From Ephemeroptericola cinctiostellae (GTDB lineage: Bacteria; Pseudomonadota; Gammaproteobacteria; Burkholderiales; Burkholderiaceae): 64,000 nt of DNA. The stretch is from contig NZ_CP031124.1 in the NCBI RefSeq assembly GCF_003339525.1, positions 806,001 to 870,000 on the forward strand, written 5' to 3'. This document shows positions 1-8,727 of the stretch, one piece after another (the stretch's first letter is position 1; the number at the start of each line of letters is the position of its first letter). The position numbers and the translations under genes are program-made. The notes beneath the pieces are model-generated. The model saw nothing but the letters and a program-made list of their open reading frames with translations. It was not told the DNA's origin and ran no database searches.

Positions 1-1
1 A

Positions 2-40
2 ATCGTTCGTGCTGCGATGCAAACCGCTGGATTGTTGTAA
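2..40 (+). CDS. dapA: 4-hydroxy-tetrahydrodipicolinate synthase, C-terminal end (partial)
   Basis: Only the last twelve codons and a TAA are in the window; they read IVRAAMQTAGLL. This resembles the DapA C-terminus (E. coli ends in a similar VRAALKHAGLL). DapA condenses pyruvate with aspartate semialdehyde in lysine and diaminopimelate synthesis. The call is supported by position: dapA directly precedes bamC in many beta- and gammaproteobacteria, and a bamC-like gene starts about 100 bases downstream. The tail is too short to be certain on its own. Confidence 0.6.
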   Translation: MVRAAMQTAGLL

Positions 41-142
41 ACTGCGGCATCATTTTTGACTTAATCCGCTGCGGGTTAACAGGCTTGAACTTATAAGCTC
101 ACTTTTTGGATTCTTTTTTGAGTCGTTTTTTAAGGATGTGCA

Positions 143-1204
143 ATGCAATTGAAGAAAATTTCTTATACCTTGGGTTTGGCTGCAACGCTGATCTTGTCCG
201 CCTGTGGTTCATTGGGCAGTGTGTCGTCCGGTTCTAAAATTGACTACAGAAGCCAAGTGAAAGGCTCTCCTTTAGAAGTGCCACCGGGTCTGTCGGATTA
301 CGATAAAAGCAAACAATACAATTTAGAAGGCGATGGGGTTCGTTTTTCCAGCATCAATCAGGATCCAACCGCGCAAACACCGACAACCCAGTTGCTGGTG
401 ACAGCCAAAGACATGACGATTGAAAAGGCGGGCGAGACACGCTGGTTGGTGATTAAACGCCCAGCCGAGCAGGTATGGCCTGTGCTGCAAGAGTTTTGGG
501 AAGACAATGGCTTTACGATTCGTTCAAACTCACCTAAGTTAGGCGTGATCGAAACCGATTGGGCTGAAAACCGCGCGAGCTTGCCACAAACGGGTTTGCG
601 TAAAGTTTTGGGTAAAGCTTTAGACACTTTGTACGACACAGGCACGCGTGACATGTTCAAAACACGTGTGGAACGCACCAGTGATGGTGTTGAGGTGTAC
701 ATCAGTCACCGAGGCATGGAAGAGGTTTATACCTCGTCTTCGAAAGAAAGCACGATGTGGCAACCGCGCGCGGCGGATCCTCAACTGGAGGCTGAATTTT
801 TGCGCCGTTTGATGGTTAAGTTGGGCACAAGTGAAAAAGAAGCACAAACCGTTTTGGCAAACAGTGTGAACAACAGCAAAGGTGCAACCATCAGTGGCGA
901 TACTTTGGTGGTGGCAGATACCATCGAAAATGCATGGCGTCGAGTGGGCTTGTCCTTGGATCGAGCAGGTTTGTCTGTGGTTGATCGTGATTACAGCTCA
1001 CGCACTTATATTGTGACGCCAAGCCCAGATGATCGAGGTCTTTTCCGTAAATCGTTTGGTAAATTGAATGAAACGTATCAAGTGAAATTTAAATCATTGA
1101 ATTCAAATCAAACCCAAGTGGCTTTCTTTGATAAGAATGGTGCGCCAGTGGATGACAAAGGTGTTCAAAAAGTATTGAAAACATTGCAAAATAGTTTGAA
1201 ATAA
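143..1204 (+). CDS. bamC: Outer membrane assembly lipoprotein BamC (NlpB/DapX)
   Basis: A 353-residue lipoprotein. The signal peptide ends in a lipobox LSAC with the lipidated Cys near residue 21, followed by a flexible low-complexity stretch and then two similar helix-grip domains (about 85-225 and 245-353), as in BamC. BamC is an accessory lipoprotein of the BAM complex that inserts beta-barrel proteins into the outer membrane. It sits just after dapA, its classical neighbour, and is followed after five bases by a metallohydrolase gene, so the two are probably cotranscribed. The start is the ATG after an AAGGA-type ribosome binding site. Family assignment is by architecture and context; sequence conservation of BamC is low. 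Confidence 0.85.
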   Translation: MQLKKISYTLGLAATLILSACGSLGSVSSGSKIDYRSQVKGSPLEVPPGLSDYDKSKQYNLEGDGVRFSSINQDPTAQTPTTQLLVTAKDMTIEKAGETRWLVIKRPAEQVWPVLQEFWEDNGFTIRSNSPKLGVIETDWAENRASLPQTGLRKVLGKALDTLYDTGTRDMFKTRVERTSDGVEVYISHRGMEEVYTSSSKESTMWQPRAADPQLEAEFLRRLMVKLGTSEKEAQTVLANSVNNSKGATISGDTLVVADTIENAWRRVGLSLDRAGLSVVDRDYSSRTYIVTPSPDDRGLFRKSFGKLNETYQVKFKSLNSNQTQVAFFDKNGAPVDDKGVQKVLKTLQNSLK

Positions 1205-1209
1205 CAGTT

Positions 1210-2013
1210 ATGACGGCACCGATACTGCGCTATGCCAGCTTGGGTAGTGGCAGCGCGGGCAATGCTTTGGTCATCGAGGCGCGTTGTGCGGGGCAGACAA
1301 CGCGCCTTTTATTGGACTGCGGTTTCAGTACCAAAGAGACAGTGAAGCGGCTTGCGCGACTTAATTTGACAGGGCAGGACATTGATGCCCTGTTGGTGAC
1401 GCATGAGCACGATGACCACATTGGTGGTGTGGCGCGCTTTGCACGAAAATTTGGCACGCCGATTCACATGTCGCGCGGAACGCATGTGAGTGTGTTGAAT
1501 CACACCCATTCATGTGAAGGCTTGAATGTCACTTTTTGTGCGGATGCTCAACCTTTTGAATTGGGTGCATTGGTCGTGCATCCGTACACGGTGCCGCATG
1601 ATGCCCGCGAACCTTTGCAGTTTACCTTTAAGTGTAGGGATTTACACTTGGGGGTGATCACAGATGTTGGGCACATCACGCCCGTGGTGGTTCAAGCTTT
1701 GCAGGCCTGTCATGGTTTGGTGTTGGAGTACAATTATGATGCACAGATGTTGGCGCAGTCGACCAAATATCCAGCCAGTTTGAAGCAGAGAATTTTTGGA
1801 GATTATGGCCATTTGGACAACAAAACCTCACAGGAGTTGTTGTTGCAGTTGATTCATCCCAATTTGCACCATGTGCATGCGGCTCATATCAGCCAAAACA
1901 ACAATGACCTTGAGCGTGTTCGGGATTTGTTGGAGGCCGCCTTGGGGGAGCACCGTATCCCTTATGCCTTGGCTTGTCAGAATGAAGGTTTTGATTGGTT
2001 TGAGGTTCGGTAG
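1210..2013 (+). CDS. MBL-fold metallohydrolase (YycJ-like)
   Basis: A 267-residue metallo-beta-lactamase-fold protein. The HxHxDH metal-binding signature THEHDDHIGG has its ligands near residues 65-70, a further His lies in TVPHDA and an Asp in ITDVGH, consistent with a two-metal hydrolase. The overall pattern (GSGSAGNA at the N-terminus, LLLDCGFS, HISQNNND near the end) matches the YycJ/WalJ-like family of probable nucleases or phosphodiesterases; the substrate is unknown. The start codon lies five bases after the bamC stop, so expression is probably coupled to bamC. An intrinsic terminator follows about 70 bases after the stop, closing the dapA-bamC unit. Confidence 0.85.
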   Translation: MTAPILRYASLGSGSAGNALVIEARCAGQTTRLLLDCGFSTKETVKRLARLNLTGQDIDALLVTHEHDDHIGGVARFARKFGTPIHMSRGTHVSVLNHTHSCEGLNVTFCADAQPFELGALVVHPYTVPHDAREPLQFTFKCRDLHLGVITDVGHITPVVVQALQACHGLVLEYNYDAQMLAQSTKYPASLKQRIFGDYGHLDNKTSQELLLQLIHPNLHHVHAAHISQNNNDLERVRDLLEAALGEHRIPYALACQNEGFDWFEVR

Positions 2014-2081
2014 GACTTCGGGTTTTACGATAAAGCCCCATCAAGTGCCTTGAAAATCGCGTAAAATGATTTGCAGAATGG

Positions 2082-2106
2082 AAAGCACACTTCGGTGTGC
2101 TTTTTT
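2082..2106 (+). terminator. Intrinsic terminator after the bamC-MBL unit
   Basis: A nine-base-pair stem AAAGCACAC / GTGTGCTTT closed by the stable tetraloop TTCG and continuing into six T residues. It ends transcription from bamC and the metallohydrolase, and separates them from the Anbu gene. Confidence 0.85.
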
Positions 2107-2300
2107 AAAATAAGGCAAGGACAACATGTTGTTAACGGTGGGTCGAACTGCGTGGGGTGTTTTTAAATGGCCTCATTTTGACAGGTTAAGTTTTGATTGC
2201 GGTTGTTCTTGGGGGTTTGCACGAAAACACGTACAAAAACTTAAGACCCCAGTGTGAAAAAATGATTTAATTCTTCTTTAAAATGTTTTTTGAGGTGCTC

Positions 2301-3152
2301 ATGACATATTGTGTGGCGTTAAAACTGAACCAAGGCATGGTTTTTTTATCGGACTCTCGCACCAATGCGGGTGTGGATTTGGTCAATCGTTTTCGAAAAA
2401 TGACGGTGTTTGACGTCCCTGGAGAGCGCACGATTGTGCTCATGACCGCAGGTAATTTGTCTATCAGTCAGTCGGTGGTGCAGTTCTTAATGCGCCAAAC
2501 CAAGACTGAAGACAACACAACCATGTGGAATGTTAAAAACATGTACCAAGCGGCGCGTTTGGTTGGGCAGGCCATACGCAAAGTGCATGAGCAGGATGCG
2601 GCGGCTTTAAAAGAATTTGGTTTTGATTTTAATGTCAGTTTCATCATTGGTGGGCAGATTGGGGATGAGGAAATGCGTTTGTTCCAAGTCTATGCTGCAG
2701 GTAATTTTATCGAAGCCACAGATGACAATCCGTATTTTCAAATTGGTGAAGCCAAATATGGTAAGCCAATTGTGGATCGCGTGATTCGCCCTGAAACACC
2801 TTTGGATGAGGCTGCAAAATGCGCCCTGATTTCTATGGATTCAACTTTGCGCAGCAATATCTCGGTTGGCTTGCCTTTGGATTTGTTGTGCTATGAAAAA
2901 GACGCATTGGCCGTGACCAAATTCACTCAAATCACGGCGGATAATCAATATTTTCAAATGATCAGCCGCACATGGGGCGAGCGTTTGCGCGAAGTGTTTA
3001 ACCAAATCGAAGACCCGCTGTGGTCTTCGCCCAACGACCCTTTGTCCATTGAGTCGACAAATGCCGCTCGGCCCGTGATGGCGCATAATCGTGCACGCCA
3101 CAACGACGCGAATCAAGTCGAAACGGCTCCGCAGTATTTGGCTCAAAATTAG
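2301..3152 (+). CDS. Anbu-type proteasome-like peptidase
   Basis: A homolog of the ancestral beta-subunit (Anbu) Ntn-hydrolase family. The ATG at 2301 is preferred over the upstream in-frame ATG at 2283. It follows a TGAGGTG ribosome binding site and places Thr directly after Met, as required for an N-terminal nucleophile. After Met removal, Thr1, Asp17 (LSDSRT) and Lys32 (FRKM) match the proteasome-type catalytic set. The protein is 283 residues long, much larger than HslV, as expected for Anbu. Known Anbu genes usually travel with an alpha-E protein, a circularly permuted ATP-grasp and a transglutaminase-like protein; none is present here, so this copy looks like an orphan. The substrate and partner are unknown. 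Confidence 0.87.
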   Translation: MTYCVALKLNQGMVFLSDSRTNAGVDLVNRFRKMTVFDVPGERTIVLMTAGNLSISQSVVQFLMRQTKTEDNTTMWNVKNMYQAARLVGQAIRKVHEQDAAALKEFGFDFNVSFIIGGQIGDEEMRLFQVYAAGNFIEATDDNPYFQIGEAKYGKPIVDRVIRPETPLDEAAKCALISMDSTLRSNISVGLPLDLLCYEKDALAVTKFTQITADNQYFQMISRTWGERLREVFNQIEDPLWSSPNDPLSIESTNAARPVMAHNRARHNDANQVETAPQYLAQN

Positions 3153-3370
3153 TTTATAAAACATGGGAAACATTAAAAATTAGAATGAACTGGCTTTTTC
3201 ATGTGAGCTGATGAAGTGTAGTAATATTTAAATGCAGCGATTCCGCATTGGTTTTATTTTTATAAGCTCACGGGCAAACAGCCTGATGGCCTGATTGAAG
3301 GCGTGAGGAATGTCGTTTTTTATAAACACTTTCCCGTGCTTGTCTTCCCATATTTCCCATAAAGGACACA

Positions 3371-4000
3371 ATGAAACTTTATTTTTATTCGGGCGCATGC
3401 TCGCTTGTTCCCCATGTCATTGCACGCGAACTCAATCTGGATGTTGCCGTGCTGGCGGCACCGCGTCCAGATGATGCGGGTCGTGCTGAATACCTTGATA
3501 CCATCAATCCACTTGGCGCCGTACCTGCCTTGCAACTTGATGATGGTCGGGTTCTCACGCAAAATTTAGCCATCATTGAATACATGGCTGCTTTGGGTGA
3601 GCCTGGCGTGGCGTATCCCAAATTAGGGACTTTTGAACATGCCCAAGCCTTGCGTTGGTTGTCTTTTGCTAATTCTGACTTGCATCCTGCATTCAAACCC
3701 TTGTTTGCGCCACAGCGTTTCACCCCAGATGAGGCGGGTTATCCATTGGTCAAAGCCTTGGCAAAAGACCGTGTGTTGGATTTGTATGCTTATCTGAACA
3801 CCGAATACGAAGGCAAAGAGTGGATCGCCAACAATCAATTTTCTGCGGCGGATGTGTACATCTACGTCACTTACCGTTGGGCCGCTCGACTGGGGCTTGA
3901 CTTGTCACCTTTTGGCCATCTAAATCAAATGGTTGAGCGCATTCAGGCGCGCCCTGCTGTCGTGACCGCTTTGGCTGAGCAAAACCAAACTGCAATTTAA
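3371..4000 (+). CDS. Beta-class-like glutathione S-transferase
   Basis: A 209-residue glutathione S-transferase. The N-terminal thioredoxin-like domain starts MKLYFYSGACSLVPH; the Cys in GACSL corresponds to the Cys10 that defines bacterial beta-class GSTs. The glutathione-binding segment NPLGAVPALQLDDG..L.QNLAIIEYMA follows at about residues 50-75, and an all-helical domain with FSAADVYIYV near residue 157 (the N-capping box region) completes the fold. An AAAGGA ribosome binding site precedes the ATG. It probably conjugates or reduces glutathione adducts in detoxification; substrate not predictable. It stands alone between Anbu and hemC. Confidence 0.9.
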   Translation: MKLYFYSGACSLVPHVIARELNLDVAVLAAPRPDDAGRAEYLDTINPLGAVPALQLDDGRVLTQNLAIIEYMAALGEPGVAYPKLGTFEHAQALRWLSFANSDLHPAFKPLFAPQRFTPDEAGYPLVKALAKDRVLDLYAYLNTEYEGKEWIANNQFSAADVYIYVTYRWAARLGLDLSPFGHLNQMVERIQARPAVVTALAEQNQTAI

Positions 4001-4189
4001 TCATTTGTTTCAATGGAATATGGAGAACGGTGAAAGCTTGTTTCTCCGTGTTTGAAATGAGGATTTTGTTAATAAAATCCTGACAAAAATTTAATCAAAA
4101 TCAAAAGATTGTGGGCAGGCCGTTTCTCAGCATCGCCTGCACTCCCGCCTATTTCTATTTAATACCCGGATTGACTCCGCACTTTCTCA

Positions 4190-5146
4190 ATGCCTTCTTC
4201 TATTAAAAAAATCACCATCGCCACGCGTGAATCACGACTCGCCTTGTGGCAAGCCCATTTTGTGAAATCAGAACTGGAGCGCCTATACCCTGATTTGACC
4301 GTCGAATTGCTGGGCATGACCACGCGCGGCGATCAAATTTTGGATCAAAGTTTATCAAAAATCGGTGGTAAAGGCCTGTTCGTTAAGGAGCTCGAAGCGG
4401 CATTGTTTGACGGTCGAGCTGACCTCGCGGTGCATTCACTTAAAGATGTGCCGATGGTATTGCCCGATGGCTTCACGCTTGCGTGCGTGATGGCGCGTGA
4501 AGATGCGCGCGATGCTTTTATTTCAAACACCTACACTTCATTGGCCGAATTGCCCGCGGGTGCTGTGGTCGGTACGTCCAGTTTGCGACGTGCGGCACAG
4601 TTGCAAGCACGTTTCCCGCATTTGAAAATTGAGTCTTTGCGCGGCAATTTGGACACGCGTTTGCGCAAGCTCGATGAAGGCCAGTACGATGCCATTTTGC
4701 TCGCAGCGGCGGGTGTGAAGCGCCTTGGTATGGGCGAACGCATCAAAGCGTTGTTGTCATTGAGCGAGGCTTTGCCCGCAGCGGGTCAAGGTGCACTTGG
4801 GATTGAAATTGCCAGTGAGCGTGCGGATGTGGCGGCTTTACTTGCCCCTTTGCATGATGTGGCAACAGCCACTTGCACGGCTGCCGAACGTGCGGTGTCA
4901 CGTGCGTTGGGTGGCTCATGCCAAACACCCTTGGCGGCTCATGCGGTCATCGAAGAGGGGCAGTTGTTCCTGCGCGCCAGTTTGGCTTTGCCCGATGGCT
5001 CGCGGGTGCTGAATGCCCAAGCACGCAGTTCGCTGACACAGCCCGAGCAGCTCGCCAGTGGTGTGGTCAATGATTTGTACATTCAAGGTGCGCAAACGAT
5101 TTTAGATGCCTTGTTGAGTGAGTCTCATGTTGATTCAAACCGTTGA
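4190..5146 (+). CDS. hemC: Hydroxymethylbilane synthase (porphobilinogen deaminase)
   Basis: Polymerises four porphobilinogens into hydroxymethylbilane in tetrapyrrole synthesis. The 318-residue length is typical. Visible signatures are [13 protein letters not shown] at the N-terminus, the [12 protein letters not shown] loop, AVHSLKDVP with its catalytic Asp, GTSSLRR, and LGGSCQTPL, whose Cys at about residue 244 carries the dipyrromethane cofactor. hemD begins 21 bases after the stop, so the two form an operon. There is no obvious Shine-Dalgarno sequence before the ATG; this start matches the expected N-terminus of the family. Confidence 0.97.
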   Translation: MPSSIKKITIATRESRLALWQAHFVKSELERLYPDLTVELLGMTTRGDQILDQSLSKIGGKGLFVKELEAALFDGRADLAVHSLKDVPMVLPDGFTLACVMAREDARDAFISNTYTSLAELPAGAVVGTSSLRRAAQLQARFPHLKIESLRGNLDTRLRKLDEGQYDAILLAAAGVKRLGMGERIKALLSLSEALPAAGQGALGIEIASERADVAALLAPLHDVATATCTAAERAVSRALGGSCQTPLAAHAVIEEGQLFLRASLALPDGSRVLNAQARSSLTQPEQLASGVVNDLYIQGAQTILDALLSESHVDSNR

Positions 5147-5167
5147 TTTTGAGTTGAAAACCACCTC

Positions 5168-5956
5168 ATGCGAACCATTGTTTTAACCCGCCCACAACCC
5201 GTCCGCGATGACGTGACATCGGTGTTGCGAGCGCATGGGATGCGGGTCTTGGGCTTACCCACTTTGCATGTCGCGGCACACGTGGATGCCGATTTTGAAC
5301 AACACCTTCTCACACATTGGGCCTCGTATCAGGGCGTGATGCTGGTCAGTCAGCATGCGGTGAATTTTGCGGCACAGCGCTTGCATGCACTGGGTTTGGT
5401 TTGGCGTGAGCAGGTTTGGGCGGCGGCTGTTGGACGTACAACAGCCGATGCCGCGCACCATCAATGGCCAAACGCCAGCCTTGTTTTTCCTGCGACACAT
5501 GAGTCGCAAGACTCTGAAGGGTTGTGGCAAGCCTTGCAGAGGGCGCAAGCCAATTTGATGGGACAACGCATTTTGATTGTGCGGGCGCAAATGGGGCGGG
5601 ATGTTTTTCTCAATCACCTGCGTGCTGCGGGGGCCGTGGTTGACGTGTGGCCATGTTATCGACGGGAGCCGTTGATGTGGTCTGTGGCGCAGTGCCATGA
5701 CTTTAAACAGGCCTTGCGAGGGCAAGGTGTTGTGTTGTCCATCACCAGTCAAGAAGGCATGTTGGCATTGCTGGATAACCTTGTGGCATTGAGCGACGAT
5801 GACCGTCAATTTGTATTTGCTCAGCCTGTATTGACCTTGCATCCGAGCATTGCTGAATGCGCGCGTTCCCACGGATTTAATCATGTGCACATTGCCCCAG
5901 CCAAAAATACCGCTGAGCATCTGCAACGACTTGCTCAAGTTGCCCATCACCATTGA
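5168..5956 (+). CDS. hemD: Uroporphyrinogen-III synthase
   Basis: Cyclises hydroxymethylbilane with inversion of ring D to uroporphyrinogen III. The 262-residue protein has the two-domain HemD pattern: an N-terminal TIVLTRPQP motif, a central IVRAQMGRDVFLNHLRAAGAVV..WPCYRREP linker, and a C-terminal VVLSITSQEGMLALLD followed by HPSIAECARSHGF. HemD sequences diverge strongly, so the placement directly after hemC and before hemX/hemY is the best evidence. A terminator lies downstream, before hemX. A long open frame on the opposite strand (5255-6097) is a shadow. Confidence 0.93.
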   Translation: MRTIVLTRPQPVRDDVTSVLRAHGMRVLGLPTLHVAAHVDADFEQHLLTHWASYQGVMLVSQHAVNFAAQRLHALGLVWREQVWAAAVGRTTADAAHHQWPNASLVFPATHESQDSEGLWQALQRAQANLMGQRILIVRAQMGRDVFLNHLRAAGAVVDVWPCYRREPLMWSVAQCHDFKQALRGQGVVLSITSQEGMLALLDNLVALSDDDRQFVFAQPVLTLHPSIAECARSHGFNHVHIAPAKNTAEHLQRLAQVAHHH

Positions 5957-6168
5957 GCCATTTATCATGACTGTACCCCTTGCTGTGTGTTGGTTTGAGG
6001 TGTTTTTTCGGAACTGTTTTGCTTGGTTGATCACAGCATTGGGTGCTTGCGGAGACTGTGTTCTGAACCGAAAACGATGTGCGATCCAGTCATTCAAACA
6101 AACTCAGAAACCAAAAGCCTCGAACTGTTGAGGGTTTCCCCTTTTTAAAGGGTTGATTAATTCCATCG

Positions 6169-6197
6169 AAAACGCGCAGTCAGCGCGTTTTGTTTTA
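6169..6197 (+). terminator. Probable terminator or attenuator between hemD and hemX
   Basis: A nine-base-pair stem AAAACGCGC / GCGCGTTTT with a six-base loop, continuing into TTTTGTTTT. It lies between hemD and hemX, so hemXY may be only partly read through from hemC, or may have its own promoter in the 280-base gap after hemD. I see no other gene in that gap. Confidence 0.7.
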
Positions 6198-6237
6198 CAA
6201 TATGTCATCAAGCGCATTTGATTACACAAGGACTATT

Positions 6238-7413
6238 ATGGACAAGCAAGAAAATACAAGCACGACGGCTCCGAAAAAAAGCTCATCATTTAAACGCAGT
6301 GTGTTGTGGCTGTTGGTGCTGGGTGTGATTGGGGGTTCGGGCTATGTGGCCTATGATCAAGGCGCGCTCGACCGTTATTTGCCTCGTGTGTTGCAGGCAA
6401 AACCTGCGGTTGAACCCGCCGTGGCCGAAGTGCCCGCCACAGTTGATGGTAAAACAGAACCGTCTTCATCGGCAACCGCTGCAACAGGGGCGACTCAAAG
6501 TGATTTGCAAGCGGCCTTAATGCAACAAATGCAGCAACAGGTGCCCCCTAAAGAAGCAACGGCAAACTCATCTGCCGTCACGCCCAAAGCGCCGGTCAAT
6601 GGTGGTGCAACAGCGCCTGCACCGATTGTGCTCGCCATCAATGGTGGATCTGCCAACGCTTTATTAACTGCGTATGATGCCCAATGGCAGTGGTCAAATG
6701 TGCAGCAGTCTTTCATGCAGCACGCCGATTCGACTTTGGCTTTGCAAGACTTAAAAAATTTGAAAATCCAGTTACAAACGGCCAATGACCCCGCTTTTGC
6801 CCCGGCATTGAGTGCTTTGGCGCAAACAGAAACGCAATTGCAAGCATGGACAGCAGTGCCCAGCACCACCTATTTGACCGCTTTGCAGCAAACCATCGCA
6901 GTGGTTGATCAAATGGATGTGAAGGCGAAAAACGATGGCAGCACCACAGTCAATGCCAATCTGTCGTGGTGGGAACGCATTGTGGCCAGCATGAAAAACG
7001 TCATTGAAGTTAAAAAAATGGATGGTGCTCAAGAAGCGCAAATGCTCAATCCCGCGACGGCGGCTTTGGTTAAACAAAGCATCAGCGCACGCTTGCTGTC
7101 AGCGCAATGGGCGGCTCAAAATGGGCTTTGGGTCAGCGCACAAACCAATGCTGCTGCGGCTCATGCACTGGCGACGCAATGGGCCGATCCTGCGGCTTTA
7201 TCACCGATTCAAGGTTTGATCGACAATAAATCATTTCCAGCATCTCCAGATTTCGCCGCAGTATCGACGGCCTTGCAACAAGCGCGCGCTCAGTTGGTGA
7301 GTGCTGCTCGGACGCAACAAAGCATCCCTCCTGTCACCCCGTTACCTGCTCCCGCAGCGCCTTCTGCCCCTGTTTCACCAGCGGCTCCAGCGGCTCAGAA
7401 AGGTGGTGCATGA
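6238..7413 (+). CDS. hemX: HemX-like uroporphyrinogen-III C-methyltransferase homolog (membrane-anchored)
   Basis: A 391-residue protein of the HemX family. It has a short cytoplasmic N-terminus, one membrane segment near residues 20-40 (VLWLLVLGVIGGSGYVAY), an Ala/Pro/Thr-rich linker, and a periplasmic helical domain including an LSWWERIVASMKNVIEVKK segment typical of HemX. Despite the historical name the family lacks a recognisable methyltransferase fold, so enzyme activity should not be assumed. The start at 6238 is chosen because AAGGA lies five to six bases upstream; longer in-frame starts lack this. The stop overlaps the hemY start (ATGA). Confidence 0.85.
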   Translation: MDKQENTSTTAPKKSSSFKRSVLWLLVLGVIGGSGYVAYDQGALDRYLPRVLQAKPAVEPAVAEVPATVDGKTEPSSSATAATGATQSDLQAALMQQMQQQVPPKEATANSSAVTPKAPVNGGATAPAPIVLAINGGSANALLTAYDAQWQWSNVQQSFMQHADSTLALQDLKNLKIQLQTANDPAFAPALSALAQTETQLQAWTAVPSTTYLTALQQTIAVVDQMDVKAKNDGSTTVNANLSWWERIVASMKNVIEVKKMDGAQEAQMLNPATAALVKQSISARLLSAQWAAQNGLWVSAQTNAAAAHALATQWADPAALSPIQGLIDNKSFPASPDFAAVSTALQQARAQLVSAARTQQSIPPVTPLPAPAAPSAPVSPAAPAAQKGGA

Positions 7414-8600
7414 TGAGACAATTGTTTTGGTTCGTGTTTTTTTTGGCGAGTGCGGCAGCGATTGCCTTTGGTTCGCGTTTTTACCCAGGCACAGCCCAGT
7501 TCACAGTGGCTTCACATCAAATCACGATGTCGATTTATGTGTTTGCGATTGCATTGTTATTGCTGACCGTGCTGTTTTCAATCGTGTGGCGTGTGTATCG
7601 CGCCACCGTCGGTCTGCCATCGCGTTGGCGTGATTCGCGGGAGAAAAAGAAAGAGTACCGTGCCTTGGACGCGATCCAAACTGCAACCATTGCTTTGTAC
7701 GAAGGGCGTTGGGCGCATGCGGATAAAGCGGCTAAAATTGCTTCGCGTTTGCCCAAATCGGCAGGTTTGGCCGCTTTAATTGGCACAGCCAGTGCGCATG
7801 CGCAGGGTAAACCCAGCGAAGTTCATGCGTGGTTGGCACAGTTGGATGGCAATGATGATTTTGCCGATGCGAAATGTTTGCAGCAGGCTGAAATGGCTTT
7901 GAAAAATGGTGATGCCAGTGCGGCATTGACGGCATTGGACGGTGCGAGCCCGATGGTGCGCAAACACAGCCTGCGTTACCGTGATTTACAAGTCAATGCC
8001 CATGCTCAGGCGGCCCATTGGCACGAAGTATTGCAATTGGCTAAAGATAAAAAATGGGATGCACCCCTTGAAGTGAAAAACAAATGGTTTGCTCAAGCCG
8101 TGGTGGGTTTGGTGGCCGATGATGGGGCATCACTGGCTTATTTGCGCAGTTTGTACAAAGACATGCCCGATGCTGTTCGTGACGATGACGTGGCCTTACA
8201 AGCATATGCGAATGCCTTAATTAAACGCGGCGAAAAGGCTGAAGCCCGCCGTGTGCTTGAAGAAGCGCAGCGCAACAACTGGCGTCCTGCATTGCTGTCA
8301 TTGTACATCGATGCGGCGGATGAAAGCAGTGGCACGGCTCAATTGAAAATGTTGGATGCATGGGAAGCACAGCGAGAGAAAGAGGGCGTGAAGGATGCTG
8401 ATTTGTTGTGTGCTGCGGGGCAAATGTGCTTCAAAACCCAAATTTGGGGGCGTGCAAAAGCAAACTTTCAAAACAGTCTTGCGATTAAACCGAGCGTGCG
8501 GGCACATTATGGTTTGGCGCAAACGTACCGTGCCATGAATGATGTGCCACATGCCCAAGATGAAGAGGCCAAAGCAGCGGCATTGGCAAGTGTGAAATAA
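7410..8600 (+). CDS. hemY: HemY-like membrane protein with TPR repeats
   Basis: A 396-residue protein with two N-terminal membrane segments (about 4-22 and 42-62), followed by a positively charged stretch and a helical tetratricopeptide-repeat region to the end, the architecture of proteobacterial HemY (not the protoporphyrinogen oxidase of the same name in Bacillus). It is encoded in the conserved hemC-hemD-hemX-hemY order and overlaps hemX by four bases, indicating translational coupling. The role in late haem biosynthesis is genetic rather than biochemical; a scaffolding function is plausible. A strong terminator follows about 90 bases downstream. Confidence 0.9.
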   Translation: MMRQLFWFVFFLASAAAIAFGSRFYPGTAQFTVASHQITMSIYVFAIALLLLTVLFSIVWRVYRATVGLPSRWRDSREKKKEYRALDAIQTATIALYEGRWAHADKAAKIASRLPKSAGLAALIGTASAHAQGKPSEVHAWLAQLDGNDDFADAKCLQQAEMALKNGDASAALTALDGASPMVRKHSLRYRDLQVNAHAQAAHWHEVLQLAKDKKWDAPLEVKNKWFAQAVVGLVADDGASLAYLRSLYKDMPDAVRDDDVALQAYANALIKRGEKAEARRVLEEAQRNNWRPALLSLYIDAADESSGTAQLKMLDAWEAQREKEGVKDADLLCAAGQMCFKTQIWGRAKANFQNSLAIKPSVRAHYGLAQTYRAMNDVPHAQDEEAKAAALASVK

Positions 8601-8687
8601 GGTCAAAGGGTCATGAACTCATGTCCATTTGAATTTGGCTCGATGTTTGATTCGATGGTGTGATGCAATGAGAAACATGTCATCAAA

Positions 8688-8717
8688 TGATGCCTCTGTG
8701 TGAGGCATCATTTTTTT
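8688..8717 (+). terminator. Intrinsic terminator after hemY
   Basis: A perfect nine-base-pair stem TGATGCCTC / GAGGCATCA with a five-base loop and seven T residues. It closes the hemXY transcript ten bases before the DUF2272 gene starts, so the latter needs readthrough or a promoter within the hemY end. Confidence 0.88.
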
Positions 8718-8727
8718 ATGGGGGCGC

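Noticed and set aside
5255..6097. A 280-codon open frame on the minus strand opposite hemD
   Set aside because: It lies antisense to a well-supported hemD in a high-GC-third-position region, has basic, His/Gln-rich composition and no recognisable motif.
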